From positions 1-64,000 of the forward strand of contig NZ_CALWJM010000001.1 in assembly GCF_944381005.1 (NCBI RefSeq): 64,000 bases of DNA, in the 5' to 3' direction. The stretch is from an uncultured Butyricicoccus sp. Lineage in GTDB: Bacteria; Bacillota; Clostridia; Oscillospirales; Butyricicoccaceae. This document shows, one piece after another, positions 1-7,769 of this stretch. The notes beneath the pieces were generated by a model. The model worked only from the letters and a program-made list of their open reading frames with translations. It was not told where the DNA came from and made no database searches. The position numbers and the translations under genes are program-made. Numbering within the stretch: position 1 is the stretch's first letter; every line of letters begins with the position of its first letter.

Positions 1-75
1 ACAGACAACAAGCCCTTTCGGCTGCTTGAACAATTTTCCTCCCAAAATATTGTCTAACTTTTTGGGGTCACTTCA
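1..75 (-). mobile_element. Terminal fragment of an insertion sequence (IS3-like end)
   Basis: Read on the minus strand from position 75, the sequence starts TGAAGTGACCCCAAAAAGTT, which looks like an IS3-family terminal repeat (5'-TG, a C-run, then AAAAAGTTAGACA). It is followed by a GGGAGG ribosome-binding site (minus) and a TTG that could begin the first transposase frame. A hairpin-forming AAGC...GCTT segment lies at the window edge. The rest of the element is outside the window, so the family and the target duplication cannot be checked. The IS assignment is from memory of such termini and is moderate. Confidence 0.45.
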
Positions 76-108
76 AGTCAATCAGTCTTTTTTTAAGATT
101 TATTTCGT

Positions 109-137
109 TTGCATTTTTAAATTAAAATTGATATACT
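109..137 (+). promoter_or_regulatory. Probable sigma-A promoter of modABC
   Basis: TTGCAT at 109-114 and TATACT at 132-137 are separated by 17 nt. Transcription should begin near 144, about 40 nt ahead of the modA start. The -35 lies only 34 nt from the insertion sequence end at position 75. Confidence 0.6.
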
Positions 138-139
138 AA

Positions 140-163
140 CGATATACTTTTAAAAATATAACG
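140..163 (+). promoter_or_regulatory. ModE-like palindrome over the modA start site
   Basis: CGATATA at 140-146 and TATAACG at 157-163 form an imperfect inverted repeat of the pattern CGnTATA-N10-TATAnCG, 24 nt overall. This is the size and pattern known for molybdate-responsive ModE operators, and it covers the predicted transcription start of modABC. The region is AT-rich, so chance is possible, and no modE gene is in the window. Confidence 0.35.
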
Positions 164-183
164 AAAAAAAGGAAGCGATGGAC

Positions 184-972
184 ATGAAAAAAAGATTAGC
201 CCTTTTATGTATGGCAGCCATGTTTTTGAGTGCGTGCGGTAATACCAGCACCGATTCCAACACGACCGACGCAACCCCAACAGCAGAGAAAAAAGAATTA
301 ACTGTCTTTGCTGCTGCTTCATTGACCGAATCTTTAAACACCATTAAAGAAACTTATGAAAAAGAACACGCCGACATTGAGTTGGTATATAATTTCGATT
401 CGTCTGGAACCTTGCAAACACAAATTGAAGAAGGTGCAATTTGTGACTTGTTCATTTCAGCAGGGCAAAAACAGATGGATGGATTGGGCGAACTGGTCAA
501 GCAAGATAGCCGTGTAGATTTGCTTGAAAATACGGTCGTACTTGTGGCACCAAAAGACGCTACTGATGCACCCAAATCCTTTGATGACCTCGTGAATGTT
601 TCCTCCATTGCTTTGGGAAATTCTGATGTTCCAGTAGGACAATATTCAGAAGAAATCCTCAAGAATATGGGATTATGGGATACACTGAATGAAAATGGAA
701 AGATTACCTTCGGTTCCAATGTAAAAGAAGTGACCTCACAAGTGGCTGCTGGCGCAGTGGATTGCGGCATTGTTTATCGTACCGACGCGGCAAGTGAACC
801 GGAAATCACAGTGGTTGCAGATGCCCCGGCAAATACCTATTCACCTGCCATCTATCCGGCAGCTGTTTTGCAGGATGCCCCTGAAGCAGAGGCGGCTCAA
901 GAATTTTTAGATTACCTGAATAGTGATGCTGCTATGGATGTATTCGCATCGGTTGGATTTACCAGACCGTAA
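184..972 (+). CDS. modA: Molybdate ABC transporter substrate-binding lipoprotein ModA
   Basis: Extracytoplasmic binding protein that captures molybdate (or tungstate) and delivers it to ModBC. The N-terminus is a lipoprotein signal peptide with lipobox LSAC (lipidated Cys18 from this start), followed by a Thr/Ala-rich linker. The mature part begins with LTVFAAASLTESL, typical of ModA, and has the family's usual length (262 aa). An ATG at 178 lies only two bases after the AAAGGAAG ribosome-binding site; the ATG at 184 is 8 nt away and is the better start. modB follows after 41 nt and modC overlaps modB, so the three form one operon. A ModE-like palindrome sits at the promoter. Tungstate specificity (TupA/WtpA) is less likely because the protein and the ModB signature look like the Mod type. 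Confidence 0.9.
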   Translation: MKKRLALLCMAAMFLSACGNTSTDSNTTDATPTAEKKELTVFAAASLTESLNTIKETYEKEHADIELVYNFDSSGTLQTQIEEGAICDLFISAGQKQMDGLGELVKQDSRVDLLENTVVLVAPKDATDAPKSFDDLVNVSSIALGNSDVPVGQYSEEILKNMGLWDTLNENGKITFGSNVKEVTSQVAAGAVDCGIVYRTDAASEPEITVVADAPANTYSPAIYPAAVLQDAPEAEAAQEFLDYLNSDAAMDVFASVGFTRP

Positions 973-1013
973 TCAACCTAACACCAACTTATAATAATAT
1001 AGAAAAAGGGGGG

Positions 1014-1682
1014 ATGCAAGTGGATTGGTTTCCTTTGTGGAACTCATTGCGTATTGCAGCCATTGCAACGGTTATCACATTCTTTTTAGGAATTTTTTCT
1101 GCATATTTCGTATGTAAACTGCCCAAAGGGATAAAAGGGATATGTGATGTCGTTTTAACCATTCCCATGGTGCTTCCTCCAACGGTTGTAGGATTTTTTC
1201 TATTGCGTTTACTCGGCCCAAAAGGAGTACTAGGAGCAAAATTGCTTGCATGGTTTGATTTACGTATTATGATGACATGGCAAGCAGCTATTTTTGCAGT
1301 CATTATTGTAACATTTCCGCTAATGTATCGCACCACACGCGGTGCTTTTGAAAGTTTTGACCGCAACATATTAGATGCCGCACAGACCTTAGGACTGCCC
1401 GGTTATTATATTTTTTGGCGAATCTTACTTCCCGGATGCCGACAAGGTATTTTTGCTGGCATGATTTTAGCATTTGCTCGCGGCTTGGGAGAATACGGTG
1501 CAACTAGTATGGTATCTGGATATACGCCGGGTAGAACTGCAACCATCTCCACCACTGTTTATCAGTTATGGAGAGAAGGCGATACGATGCAAGCATATCG
1601 TTGGGTATTTGTCAATCTGGCAATTTCCTTTTGCGTTTTAATGGCTGTTAACTTAATGGAGCGCAAGCGGAGGGCTGGATAA
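1014..1682 (+). CDS. modB: Molybdate ABC transporter permease ModB
   Basis: Inner-membrane channel subunit of the molybdate importer. The protein is 222 aa with about five hydrophobic segments. The cytoplasmic coupling (EAA) loop carries ARGLGEYGATSMVSG around residue 160, the ModB version of this motif, which docks on the ATPase ModC. The start is uncertain: the ATG at 1014 directly follows the G-run AAGGGGGG, while an in-frame GTG at 1020 has about 7 nt spacing and may be the true start. The stop codon TAA shares its last base with the modC ATG, so the two are translationally coupled. Confidence 0.9.
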   Translation: MQVDWFPLWNSLRIAAIATVITFFLGIFSAYFVCKLPKGIKGICDVVLTIPMVLPPTVVGFFLLRLLGPKGVLGAKLLAWFDLRIMMTWQAAIFAVIIVTFPLMYRTTRGAFESFDRNILDAAQTLGLPGYYIFWRILLPGCRQGIFAGMILAFARGLGEYGATSMVSGYTPGRTATISTTVYQLWREGDTMQAYRWVFVNLAISFCVLMAVNLMERKRRAG

Positions 1683-2698
1683 TGTCAATCTATCTGGATA
1701 TTGAAAAAAAGCTAGACGGTTTTACTCTACGAATACAGTTAAATGCAGATAATATTCCGATTGCATTACTTGGCGCATCTGGAAGCGGAAAATCTATGAC
1801 TTTGCGGTGTATTGCTGGCATTGAAAGGCCAGACCGTGGAAAAATTATAATTGATGGAAAAACTGTTTTTGATTCAGAACAACACATCAATTTAAAACCT
1901 CAGAAAAGGCAAGTCGGATTTTTATTTCAAAATTATGCTCTTTTTCAAACAATGACTGTGAGACAAAATATCTTGTGCGGTGCTAGGCGCACCGGTCGTA
2001 CAGATAAAATTCAGTCGCTTATAGAGCAGTTTAAACTCGTAGGGTTAGAGAATCGCTTGCCCAGTGAACTATCTGGCGGACAACAACAACGAGTCGCGTT
2101 AGCACGAATTTTAGCAAGTGAACCGCGTGTATTATTGCTGGATGAACCATTTTCTGCCTTGGATACATTTTTACGTTGGCAATTAGAACAGCAAATGTTT
2201 GATGTGCTCCAACAGTTTTCAGGTACTGTAATGTTGGTTTCTCACAATCGAGAAGAAGCATACCGATTGTGTGAAAAGATTGCTGTTCTAAACAATGGTT
2301 TTACAACGGGACTGCGTGAAAAACAAGCATTGTTCACACATCCATCAACCAAAGCAGAAGCATATCTTATAGGGATAGAAAATGTAGTGGATATCGGAAC
2401 GATTCAAGATAACAATTTCAACATACCTGCTTGGGGTATTTGTGTTAAGGCACATGATTCAGCGGTTGCCATCGCAGTTTCAGGGAAATCTTTTTGCAGT
2501 GAGCGTATTGAAAATGGTATTCCAATCTCTGGAGTTGTAGCGCAGATTTTGGAAGGCCCAAATGATATTATCGTTTTAGTCACGCCATCCAAAGGAAATG
2601 GTCTACTGCACTGGACAACAACACAGGCCAATTGTGTGGTTGGACAAACAATTACACTATGGCTTTCACCCAATCACATTCATTATCTGGCTGAATAA
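1682..2698 (+). CDS. modC: Molybdate ABC transporter ATP-binding protein ModC
   Basis: Energises molybdate import through ModB. The 338-aa protein has Walker A GASGSGKS (residues about 31-38), the signature LSGGQQQR, Walker B VLLLDEPFSALD, and a switch-region histidine in LVSHNREEA. About 110 residues follow the ATPase domain; this is the place of the MOP/TOBE molybdate-binding domain found in ModC-type proteins, and the segment around VSGKSFCSERIENGIPISG fits a TOBE fold. It overlaps modB by one base and is the last gene of the operon, ended by the inverted repeat at 2704-2746. CysA- or PotA-type ATPases share this architecture, but the context fixes the assignment. Confidence 0.88.
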   Translation: MSIYLDIEKKLDGFTLRIQLNADNIPIALLGASGSGKSMTLRCIAGIERPDRGKIIIDGKTVFDSEQHINLKPQKRQVGFLFQNYALFQTMTVRQNILCGARRTGRTDKIQSLIEQFKLVGLENRLPSELSGGQQQRVALARILASEPRVLLLDEPFSALDTFLRWQLEQQMFDVLQQFSGTVMLVSHNREEAYRLCEKIAVLNNGFTTGLREKQALFTHPSTKAEAYLIGIENVVDIGTIQDNNFNIPAWGICVKAHDSAVAIAVSGKSFCSERIENGIPISGVVAQILEGPNDIIVLVTPSKGNGLLHWTTTQANCVVGQTITLWLSPNHIHYLAE

Positions 2699-2703
2699 AG
2701 GCC

Positions 2704-2746
2704 AAAAGACCTTTCATGATACCACTGGCAACATGAAAGGTCTTTT
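2704..2746. terminator. Terminator hairpin after modABC
   Basis: A 15-bp perfect inverted repeat (2704-2718 with 2732-2746), AAAAGACCTTTCATG against its complement, with a 13-nt loop and flanking A/T runs. It lies between the convergent modC and DUF1540 genes and could end both transcripts. Confidence 0.7.
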
Positions 2747-2785
2747 GTGTGAAAAGGGGAATGAATTGATTGTGCGAGTGCCGCG

Positions 2786-2953
2786 TTAGTGCATTGTCGT
2801 GAAGCTCATGCAATCAACACACTGCTGTGTGCAGGGATTGGCTTCGTGTGTTCCTACCGTGATGTGGTCAAGAGCACAATAGTCGGCATTGGCAGCGTGA
2901 TGTGCACACTGTTTAACGGTGCAGCGAATCGCTTTATTTTCTTGGTTCATCAT
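2786..2953 (-). CDS. DUF1540 domain small Cys-rich protein
   Basis: A 55-aa protein whose reading frame starts ATG-ATG after a strong GGAGGA ribosome-binding site (2961-2966, 7-nt spacing). It contains IRCTVKQCAHH near residue 9, YCALDHITVG near 25 and CTQQCVDCMSF near 41, the pattern of DUF1540: short, Cys-rich, presumably metal-binding proteins common in spore-forming Firmicutes. Cysteines are at residues 11, 16, 26, 41, 45 and 48. The function of the family is not known. It is a single gene, convergent with modC and divergent from rubrerythrin, with no partner gene. The family call rests on motif recognition. Confidence 0.8.
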   Translation of the reverse strand: MMNQENKAIRCTVKQCAHHAANADYCALDHITVGTHEANPCTQQCVDCMSFTTMH

Positions 2954-3045
2954 AACGAAATCCTCCTATAAGATTTTTCAATGCTAGTGTGTGTAAAAAG
3001 TAAATTTCTATACAGGGAACACCTTAAAAAGTTTTCTTACGATAG

Positions 3046-3074
3046 TTGACAAATCTGGAATAAAGTCGTATACT
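3046..3074 (+). promoter_or_regulatory. Strong promoter of rubrerythrin gene
   Basis: Consensus TTGACA (3046-3051), 17-nt spacer, TATACT (3069-3074). The start codon at 3120 is about 35 nt after the expected transcription start. No obvious PerR box was seen next to it. Confidence 0.75.
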
Positions 3075-3119
3075 ATAAACAATAATAATTCTTGTTTATA
3101 TTTGAAAGGAGAATTTATT

Positions 3120-3659
3120 ATGGCAAATTTAAAGGGTACGAAAACCGAGGCAAACTTGATGGCCGCATTCGCAGGTGAATCGCAGGCCCGCAATAAATAC
3201 ACATACTATGCTTCCAAGGCAAAGAAAGATGGCTATGAGCAAATTGCAGCACTGTTCTTGGAGACAGCGAACAACGAAAAAGAACATGCTAAGATTTGGT
3301 TTAAGCTGCTGCATGACGGTATTCCGTCCACGGTAGAAAATCTGAAAGATGCTGCTGACGGCGAAAACTATGAATGGACCGATATGTATGCGACTTTCGC
3401 AAAAGAAGCACGCGAAGAAGGTTTTGACCACATCGCATTTTTGTTTGAGCAAGTCGGTGCCATTGAAAAGGAGCATGAGGAGCGTTACCGTAAACTGCTG
3501 GCCAATATCGAAGGCGGTTTGGTATTCTCCCGCGATGGTGATATGATTTGGCAGTGTGCAAACTGTGGTCATATCGTAGTTGGTAAGCAGGCTCCTGAAG
3601 TCTGCCCAGTATGTGCTCACCCCAAGGCTTATTTCCAGATTAAGGCTGAAAATTATTAA
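3120..3659 (+). CDS. rbr: Rubrerythrin
   Basis: Non-haem iron peroxidase that reduces hydrogen peroxide in the cytoplasm of anaerobes. The 179-aa protein has an N-terminal four-helix ferritin-like diiron domain with the ligand-bearing segments [20 protein letters not shown] and [12 protein letters not shown], and a C-terminal rubredoxin-like Fe(Cys)4 knuckle pair, CANCGH and CPVCAHPK. The start is the ATG at 3120, placed after the AAAGGAG ribosome-binding site; an upstream TTG in the same frame precedes this site and is not used. It is monocistronic, with a near-consensus promoter and its own terminator at 3778, consistent with high expression. Confidence 0.95.
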   Translation: MANLKGTKTEANLMAAFAGESQARNKYTYYASKAKKDGYEQIAALFLETANNEKEHAKIWFKLLHDGIPSTVENLKDAADGENYEWTDMYATFAKEAREEGFDHIAFLFEQVGAIEKEHEERYRKLLANIEGGLVFSRDGDMIWQCANCGHIVVGKQAPEVCPVCAHPKAYFQIKAENY

Positions 3660-3777
3660 ATATCTATGTTGTTCCAAGTCTGAAGTTTATCTAAAGGCAA
3701 GGAAATAAATTCCGATTTCCGACATCAAAGTTTCTGAATGTTCTAAGATGAAGGGAGCTTGCAAAAAATGACATTGC

Positions 3778-3810
3778 TGCGCCCTATACTTGGTTATAGG
3801 GCGCATTTTT
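3778..3810 (+). terminator. Rho-independent terminator after rubrerythrin
   Basis: An 11-bp GC-rich stem TGCGCCCTATA (3778-3788) with its complement (3795-3805), a CTTGGT loop and a T-run. It stands 118 nt after the rubrerythrin stop and 20 nt before the next gene's ATG. The 118 nt between stop and hairpin contain no gene that I can support. Confidence 0.8.
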
Positions 3811-3830
3811 ATGTAATTTAGGAGGATTTT

Positions 3831-4073
3831 ATGGAAAATCGGATTGCAATTTTAGGTATCTTCATCCAAGACTTGGACCAAAGTGCCGCTGTGAATGCAC
3901 AACTGCACGCATACAGCAATTATATTGTAGGCCGGCTGGGTCTCCCATACCGTGACCGCAATATGTCTATTATCTGTATCGTTTTGGACGCTCCAAACGA
4001 TATGATTAACGCATTATCTGGTAAATTAGGTCGGTTGCCCGGAGTGCGTGCACAGGCACAGTATGCAAAATAA
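3831..4073 (+). CDS. TM1266-family (iron-only hydrogenase system) putative regulator
   Basis: An 80-aa ACT/NikR-like small protein. The start MENRIAILGIFIQD and the core NMSIICIVLDAPNDMINALSGKLG with GRLPGVRAQAQYAK match the TM1266 family, which in many Clostridia is encoded near [FeFe]-hydrogenase or HydEFG maturation genes and is named a putative regulator from that context only. The ribosome-binding site AGGAGG stands 6 nt ahead. No hydrogenase gene is in this window. The gene is 54 nt ahead of a lipoprotein ABC importer operon on the same strand, with no terminator visible between them, so it is probably co-transcribed with it. Confidence 0.8.
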   Translation: MENRIAILGIFIQDLDQSAAVNAQLHAYSNYIVGRLGLPYRDRNMSIICIVLDAPNDMINALSGKLGRLPGVRAQAQYAK

Positions 4074-4127
4074 TTCACGAACATCGTGATAGTTTGAATT
4101 TCTATTCCATTGGGAGGATGAAGGAGT

Positions 4128-5153
4128 ATGAAGAAACGTTTTTTAGCATTTGCGGCTATGTTGCTCTTTACCCTAGCAGGGTGTGGACAGCCAACACAAG
4201 ACACGCAATCAGCAGAAACACCATCACCATCTGCATCAGAACCTGCACAGCAGGAAGTAACACCCGGGTATGAGAATGGACTTGTCACTCGAGTTGCTTC
4301 GCTGAAAGGCCCGACTTCTATGGGGCTTGCCTCCCTTATGACAGAAGATAACGAACATTATGAATTTACGATGTACGCAGCAGCTGATGAAATCGCCCCC
4401 TTGATTGCAAAAGGGGAAGTGGATATCGCTCTGATTCCGGCTAATCTTGCCGCTACGCTATATCAAAAGACCAATGGTGCAATTGAAGTTATCAATATTA
4501 ACACCTTGAGCGTTTTGGAAGTCGTAACGCCAGGTGATGTGCAAATGGAAGATTTGTCTGAACTAAAGGGCAAAACAATTTATATGACCGGAAAAGGTAC
4601 CACACCAGAAGCATCTCTGCGCTACCTGTTAGAAAAAAACAACCTTTCTTGGGATGATGTAAAGGTTGAGTTTAAGACCGAAGCGACCGAAGTGGTTTCT
4701 GCACTTTCAACCGATAACCAAGCATTTGCAGTTCTTCCGCAGCCATTTGCAACAGTTGCTACACAACAGCTAGAAAACCGTCATATTGCATTGAGTTTGG
4801 GAGACGAATGGACACGTGTTTCTGATAATGGCAGTGAGTTGGTAACCGGTGTTACTATTGCAAGAAAAGAATTTGCCGAAGAACATCCTGCTGCAATGCT
4901 TCAGTTTGCCAGTGACGCTTTAGATTCTGTCAACTACGTCAATGGACATCCTGAGGATGCTGCCAAAAGAATCGAGTCACTGGATATTGTAAAAGCTGCA
5001 ATCGCTGAACGCGCCATCCCACGTTGTAATTTAGTTAGCTTGACAGGAGAAGACATGCGTACGGCATTGTCCGGATATTTGGATGCATTGTACACCTATG
5101 ATGCCGGACTTGTTGGCGGAAAATTACCGGAAGAAGATTTCTATGCAGTATAA
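4128..5153 (+). CDS. ABC transporter substrate-binding lipoprotein (SsuA/NMT1-like)
   Basis: A 341-aa extracytoplasmic binding protein with a lipoprotein signal peptide (lipobox LAGC, Cys19) and a Thr/Ser/Pro-rich linker. The body (RVASLKGPTSMGLASLM, GEVDIALIPANLAATLY, GKTIYMTGKGTTPEASLRY) is the type-II periplasmic fold of the nitrate/sulfonate/taurine/thiamine-precursor class. The ligand cannot be read from the sequence. The last 11 bases overlap the permease gene, and permease and ATPase overlap in turn, so the three are one coupled operon. The TM1266-like gene upstream may belong to it. Confidence 0.85.
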   Translation: MKKRFLAFAAMLLFTLAGCGQPTQDTQSAETPSPSASEPAQQEVTPGYENGLVTRVASLKGPTSMGLASLMTEDNEHYEFTMYAAADEIAPLIAKGEVDIALIPANLAATLYQKTNGAIEVININTLSVLEVVTPGDVQMEDLSELKGKTIYMTGKGTTPEASLRYLLEKNNLSWDDVKVEFKTEATEVVSALSTDNQAFAVLPQPFATVATQQLENRHIALSLGDEWTRVSDNGSELVTGVTIARKEFAEEHPAAMLQFASDALDSVNYVNGHPEDAAKRIESLDIVKAAIAERAIPRCNLVSLTGEDMRTALSGYLDALYTYDAGLVGGKLPEEDFYAV

Positions 5154-5901
5154 AACACTATTGACACGTCTAACCGTCGTCCTTTTTTGGACGGCGGTTT
5201 GGTCGATTTTAGCAGTTTTTTTGCCCGACTTTTTATTTGCGGGGCCATTGGAAACCATACAAAGTTTATTTCAGCATAGTATAACTTTGGAATTTTGGCT
5301 TTCTATTGGGCAATCTCTGCTTAAAATCGGAATCGGCTTTTTAACAGCATTTCTACTGGGTAGCTGCTTGGCGGTATGTGGACACTGTGTTCGGGCAATT
5401 GGCTTAATTTTGGAGCCTGCCATACAAATTATGAAAACAGTCCCTGTAGCATGTTTTATCGTCGTTGCACTCATCTGGATGTCATCAGCAAATATTTCCA
5501 TCTTAGTGGCGTTTTTTGTCGTCTTTCCTATGGTTTATATCAACTTACATCAGGGGCTCAATCAAGTCAACCATGATTTAATCGAAATGGCGCAAGTGTT
5601 TCGTGTTCCCAAAGTTAAAAAACTACGGGCACTCTACTTCCCAGAAGTGATGCCATATTTACTTTCCAGTTGCCAAGTAGGCATTGGCATGGCATGGAAA
5701 GCGGGCGTGGCGGGGGAGATTATTGGACTTCCAGATTGGTCGATTGGAGAACAATTATACCGTGCAAAATTATATTTAAATGCCGATGATTTATTTGCTT
5801 GGACGATTGTTATTATTGTGATTAGCCTTATTTGCGAAAAAATGTTATTGCGATTGTTGCAAGGTTTGCAAAGTCATGCACAAAGAGGACACTCTGTATG
5901 A
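5143..5901 (+). CDS. ABC transporter permease (SsuC/TauC-like)
   Basis: A 252-aa membrane subunit with about six hydrophobic segments. The coupling loop around EMAQVFRVPKVKKLRALYFPEV and the following GIGMAWKAGVAGEIIG fit the SsuC/TauC/NrtB branch of binding-protein-dependent permeases. The start at 5143 overlaps the stop of the binding protein by 11 nt and has GGAAGAAG upstream; an in-frame ATG at 5083 would give a hydrophilic extension lying inside the preceding gene and is rejected. Its TGA overlaps the ATG of the ATPase. Confidence 0.88.
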   Translation: MQYKTLLTRLTVVLFWTAVWSILAVFLPDFLFAGPLETIQSLFQHSITLEFWLSIGQSLLKIGIGFLTAFLLGSCLAVCGHCVRAIGLILEPAIQIMKTVPVACFIVVALIWMSSANISILVAFFVVFPMVYINLHQGLNQVNHDLIEMAQVFRVPKVKKLRALYFPEVMPYLLSSCQVGIGMAWKAGVAGEIIGLPDWSIGEQLYRAKLYLNADDLFAWTIVIIVISLICEKMLLRLLQGLQSHAQRGHSV

Positions 5902-6464
5902 AAATTGAATTTAAACAGGTGGAAAAACGCTTTGGAGGGAAAGTCGTATTACAACATTTGGATTGGTGTATTCAGGATGGAGAAATTTGGCGTGTAGCTG
6001 GGCCATCTGGTCAAGGAAAAACCACTTTACTGCGCTTATTGATGGGGCTTGAAAAACCCAGTTCCGGAAAGATTCTAGGAGCAGAATCGGTTCGCTTTGC
6101 GCCGGTTTTTCAGGAAAATCGTTTGCTTTCCAAACAAAATGCCATTGAAAATGTACAATTTGTGTGTGACAAAACCATATCGGAAATTACCGCACTATTG
6201 ACCGAATTGTTGCCTTACGAAGATTGTACATTGCCTGTTCATATGTTAAGCGGTGGAATGCAGCGGCGGGTTGCCATTGCACGCGCATTGGCTGCTCCCT
6301 CTGATGTACTTGTTTTGGATGAGCCTTTTACAGGATTGGATGCGTTAAACATTGCGGTAGTGTCGTCGTGTATTCGTGCACACGCAGATAAGCGCTGTAT
6401 TGTACTGTCCTCTCATGTAGAATCAGATTATTTTTCTGATGCAAATTGCTTGCACCTACAGTGA
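5898..6464 (+). CDS. ABC transporter ATP-binding protein (SsuB/TauB-like)
   Basis: A compact 188-aa ATPase with Walker A GPSGQGKTT, signature LSGGMQRR, Walker B VLVLDEPFTGLD and a switch histidine in VLSSHV. It is shorter than usual SsuB/TauB proteins (about 230-260 aa); it stops soon after the H-loop, without the usual C-terminal extension. The ATG is fused to the permease stop (ATGA), giving tight coupling. It is the last gene of the importer operon. A separate promoter for the next gene begins inside its 3' end. Confidence 0.87.
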   Translation: MKIEFKQVEKRFGGKVVLQHLDWCIQDGEIWRVAGPSGQGKTTLLRLLMGLEKPSSGKILGAESVRFAPVFQENRLLSKQNAIENVQFVCDKTISEITALLTELLPYEDCTLPVHMLSGGMQRRVAIARALAAPSDVLVLDEPFTGLDALNIAVVSSCIRAHADKRCIVLSSHVESDYFSDANCLHLQ

Positions 6465-6478
6465 ATCCTCGGTATAAT
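6450..6478 (+). promoter_or_regulatory. Promoter of the methyltransferase gene
   Basis: TTGCAC (6450-6455), 17-nt spacer, TATAAT (6473-6478). The transcription start would be near 6486, after the in-frame ATG at 6480, which argues that translation begins at the next ATG, 6516. Confidence 0.6.
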
Positions 6479-6515
6479 AATGGCATTGAACTCCATAGGA
6501 AAGGTGTATGTTTTC

Positions 6516-7718
6516 ATGCAAAAAGGAGAAAAGAACAAACTAAAATTATTATTGATTGGGATTCAGGCTAGACTAAAACAAAATCGGGATTACTTTATCT
6601 CTGCTGACTTTGCGTTTAAGTCTGGAAACAAAAAATTTAAAGCCTCCCTCAGCCTTGGAGAAGATAACGATTACACGCTAACATTTCAGGGAACTGACCG
6701 TACGATGGATGCAGAAGAAGTCATGAATTTCTTTCAAAAACAGACAGAAATTTATGAAGATTGCGTGTTGACTTATATAGAACGCGGGACGACCATAACC
6801 ATTTCGGTAAATGCCAAAGGCGTCTCCATGAAACAGTCCGAACAATCCCAAGATGTAAAAGAAACTAACGAAAAAAAACATCCATTGCTTGACCAAAATC
6901 GGAAGTATTTAATTCAAGTGGATAAAGCATCTGCTCTTTTACATGAAATTGGTATCCTAACTGCGGATGGTAAAGTAAAAAATGATATGATTCGCAAATA
7001 CAATCAGATTGACCATTATGTTGAACTGGTTGCGCCTATGTTTGAACAGGATAACAGTGATGAGATTGTTTTATTAGACTGTGCATGTGGAAAATCATAT
7101 TTATCCTTTGTGATGAATTATTATCTGCGTGATGTACTGCATCGCCGTTGCCGTATCATCGGAATCGACATCAATCCGCATGTCATTTCAGAAAGCCAAA
7201 AGATGGCAAAACGGTTGGGGTACCACAATATGCAGTTCCTAACCGCAGATTTACGAACATATCAGCCACCGAAGCAAGTTACTGCGGTCATTTCGTTACA
7301 TGCTTGTGATATTGCAACCGACTTAGCACTGGCGACTGCTATCCGCGCCCAAGCAAAATATATCGCTTGTGTACCATGCTGTCACAAAGAACTACTTGAC
7401 CAATATAAATTGCCTGAATTAGAACCGTTGACCAAATACGGCGTTTTCAAAGCGCGTTTTAATGATGTATTAACCGATAGTATGCGAGCCTTAAAACTGG
7501 AAGCAGAAGGCTATAAAGTATCGGTTGTAGAATATATCTCACCTTTGGACACACCAAAAAACTTGCTCATTCGTGCGACTTATACCGGTCAAGACAATGC
7601 CAAAGCAAAAAAAGAATATGAGCGTGTACGCATGGCGCTTGGAACAACATCTGAACTTGACCGCCGTTGTGAATCTTATCATAACGAATTTTTTATTACA
7701 GATGAAGATTTATTTTAA
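6516..7718 (+). CDS. Class I SAM-dependent methyltransferase (Methyltransf_32-like)
   Basis: A protein of about 400 aa. The SAM-binding half is in the C-terminal two thirds: LLDCACGKSYLSFVMNYYL is motif I, followed by IIGIDINPHVI (acidic ribose-binding loop) and AVISLHACDIATDLALA, the arrangement I associate with the PF13679 (METTL25/RRNAD1-like) methyltransferases. Downstream AKYIACVPCCHKELL contains vicinal cysteines. The N-terminal third has no recognised domain. The substrate is unknown; rRNA or tRNA is only a guess from distant relatives. The start at 6516 is chosen over 6480 because the promoter at 6450-6478 places the transcript start after 6480 and an AGGAAAGG stretch precedes 6516. 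It is monocistronic, ended at 7725-7753. Confidence 0.75.
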   Translation: MQKGEKNKLKLLLIGIQARLKQNRDYFISADFAFKSGNKKFKASLSLGEDNDYTLTFQGTDRTMDAEEVMNFFQKQTEIYEDCVLTYIERGTTITISVNAKGVSMKQSEQSQDVKETNEKKHPLLDQNRKYLIQVDKASALLHEIGILTADGKVKNDMIRKYNQIDHYVELVAPMFEQDNSDEIVLLDCACGKSYLSFVMNYYLRDVLHRRCRIIGIDINPHVISESQKMAKRLGYHNMQFLTADLRTYQPPKQVTAVISLHACDIATDLALATAIRAQAKYIACVPCCHKELLDQYKLPELEPLTKYGVFKARFNDVLTDSMRALKLEAEGYKVSVVEYISPLDTPKNLLIRATYTGQDNAKAKKEYERVRMALGTTSELDRRCESYHNEFFITDEDLF

Positions 7719-7724
7719 ATATGC

Positions 7725-7753
7725 AAAAAGCAGACGCAATGCGTCTGCTTTTT
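7725..7753. terminator. Bidirectional terminator
   Basis: A 13-bp perfect stem AAAAAGCAGACGC (7725-7737) with its complement (7741-7753) and loop AAT. A/T tracts on both sides let it serve both the methyltransferase gene and the convergent Cys-rich gene. Confidence 0.85.
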
Positions 7754-7769
7754 GTTTGTATCATGCGAT

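Noticed and set aside
3129..3677. 182-codon minus-strand open frame opposite rubrerythrin
   Set aside because: Mirror of the rubrerythrin codons, no family resemblance and no start signal.
6516..7718. Methyltransferase as part of a restriction-modification system
   Set aside because: It lacks DPPY/NPPY-type DNA methylase motifs and has no nuclease partner; the motif pattern is of the METTL25-like class.
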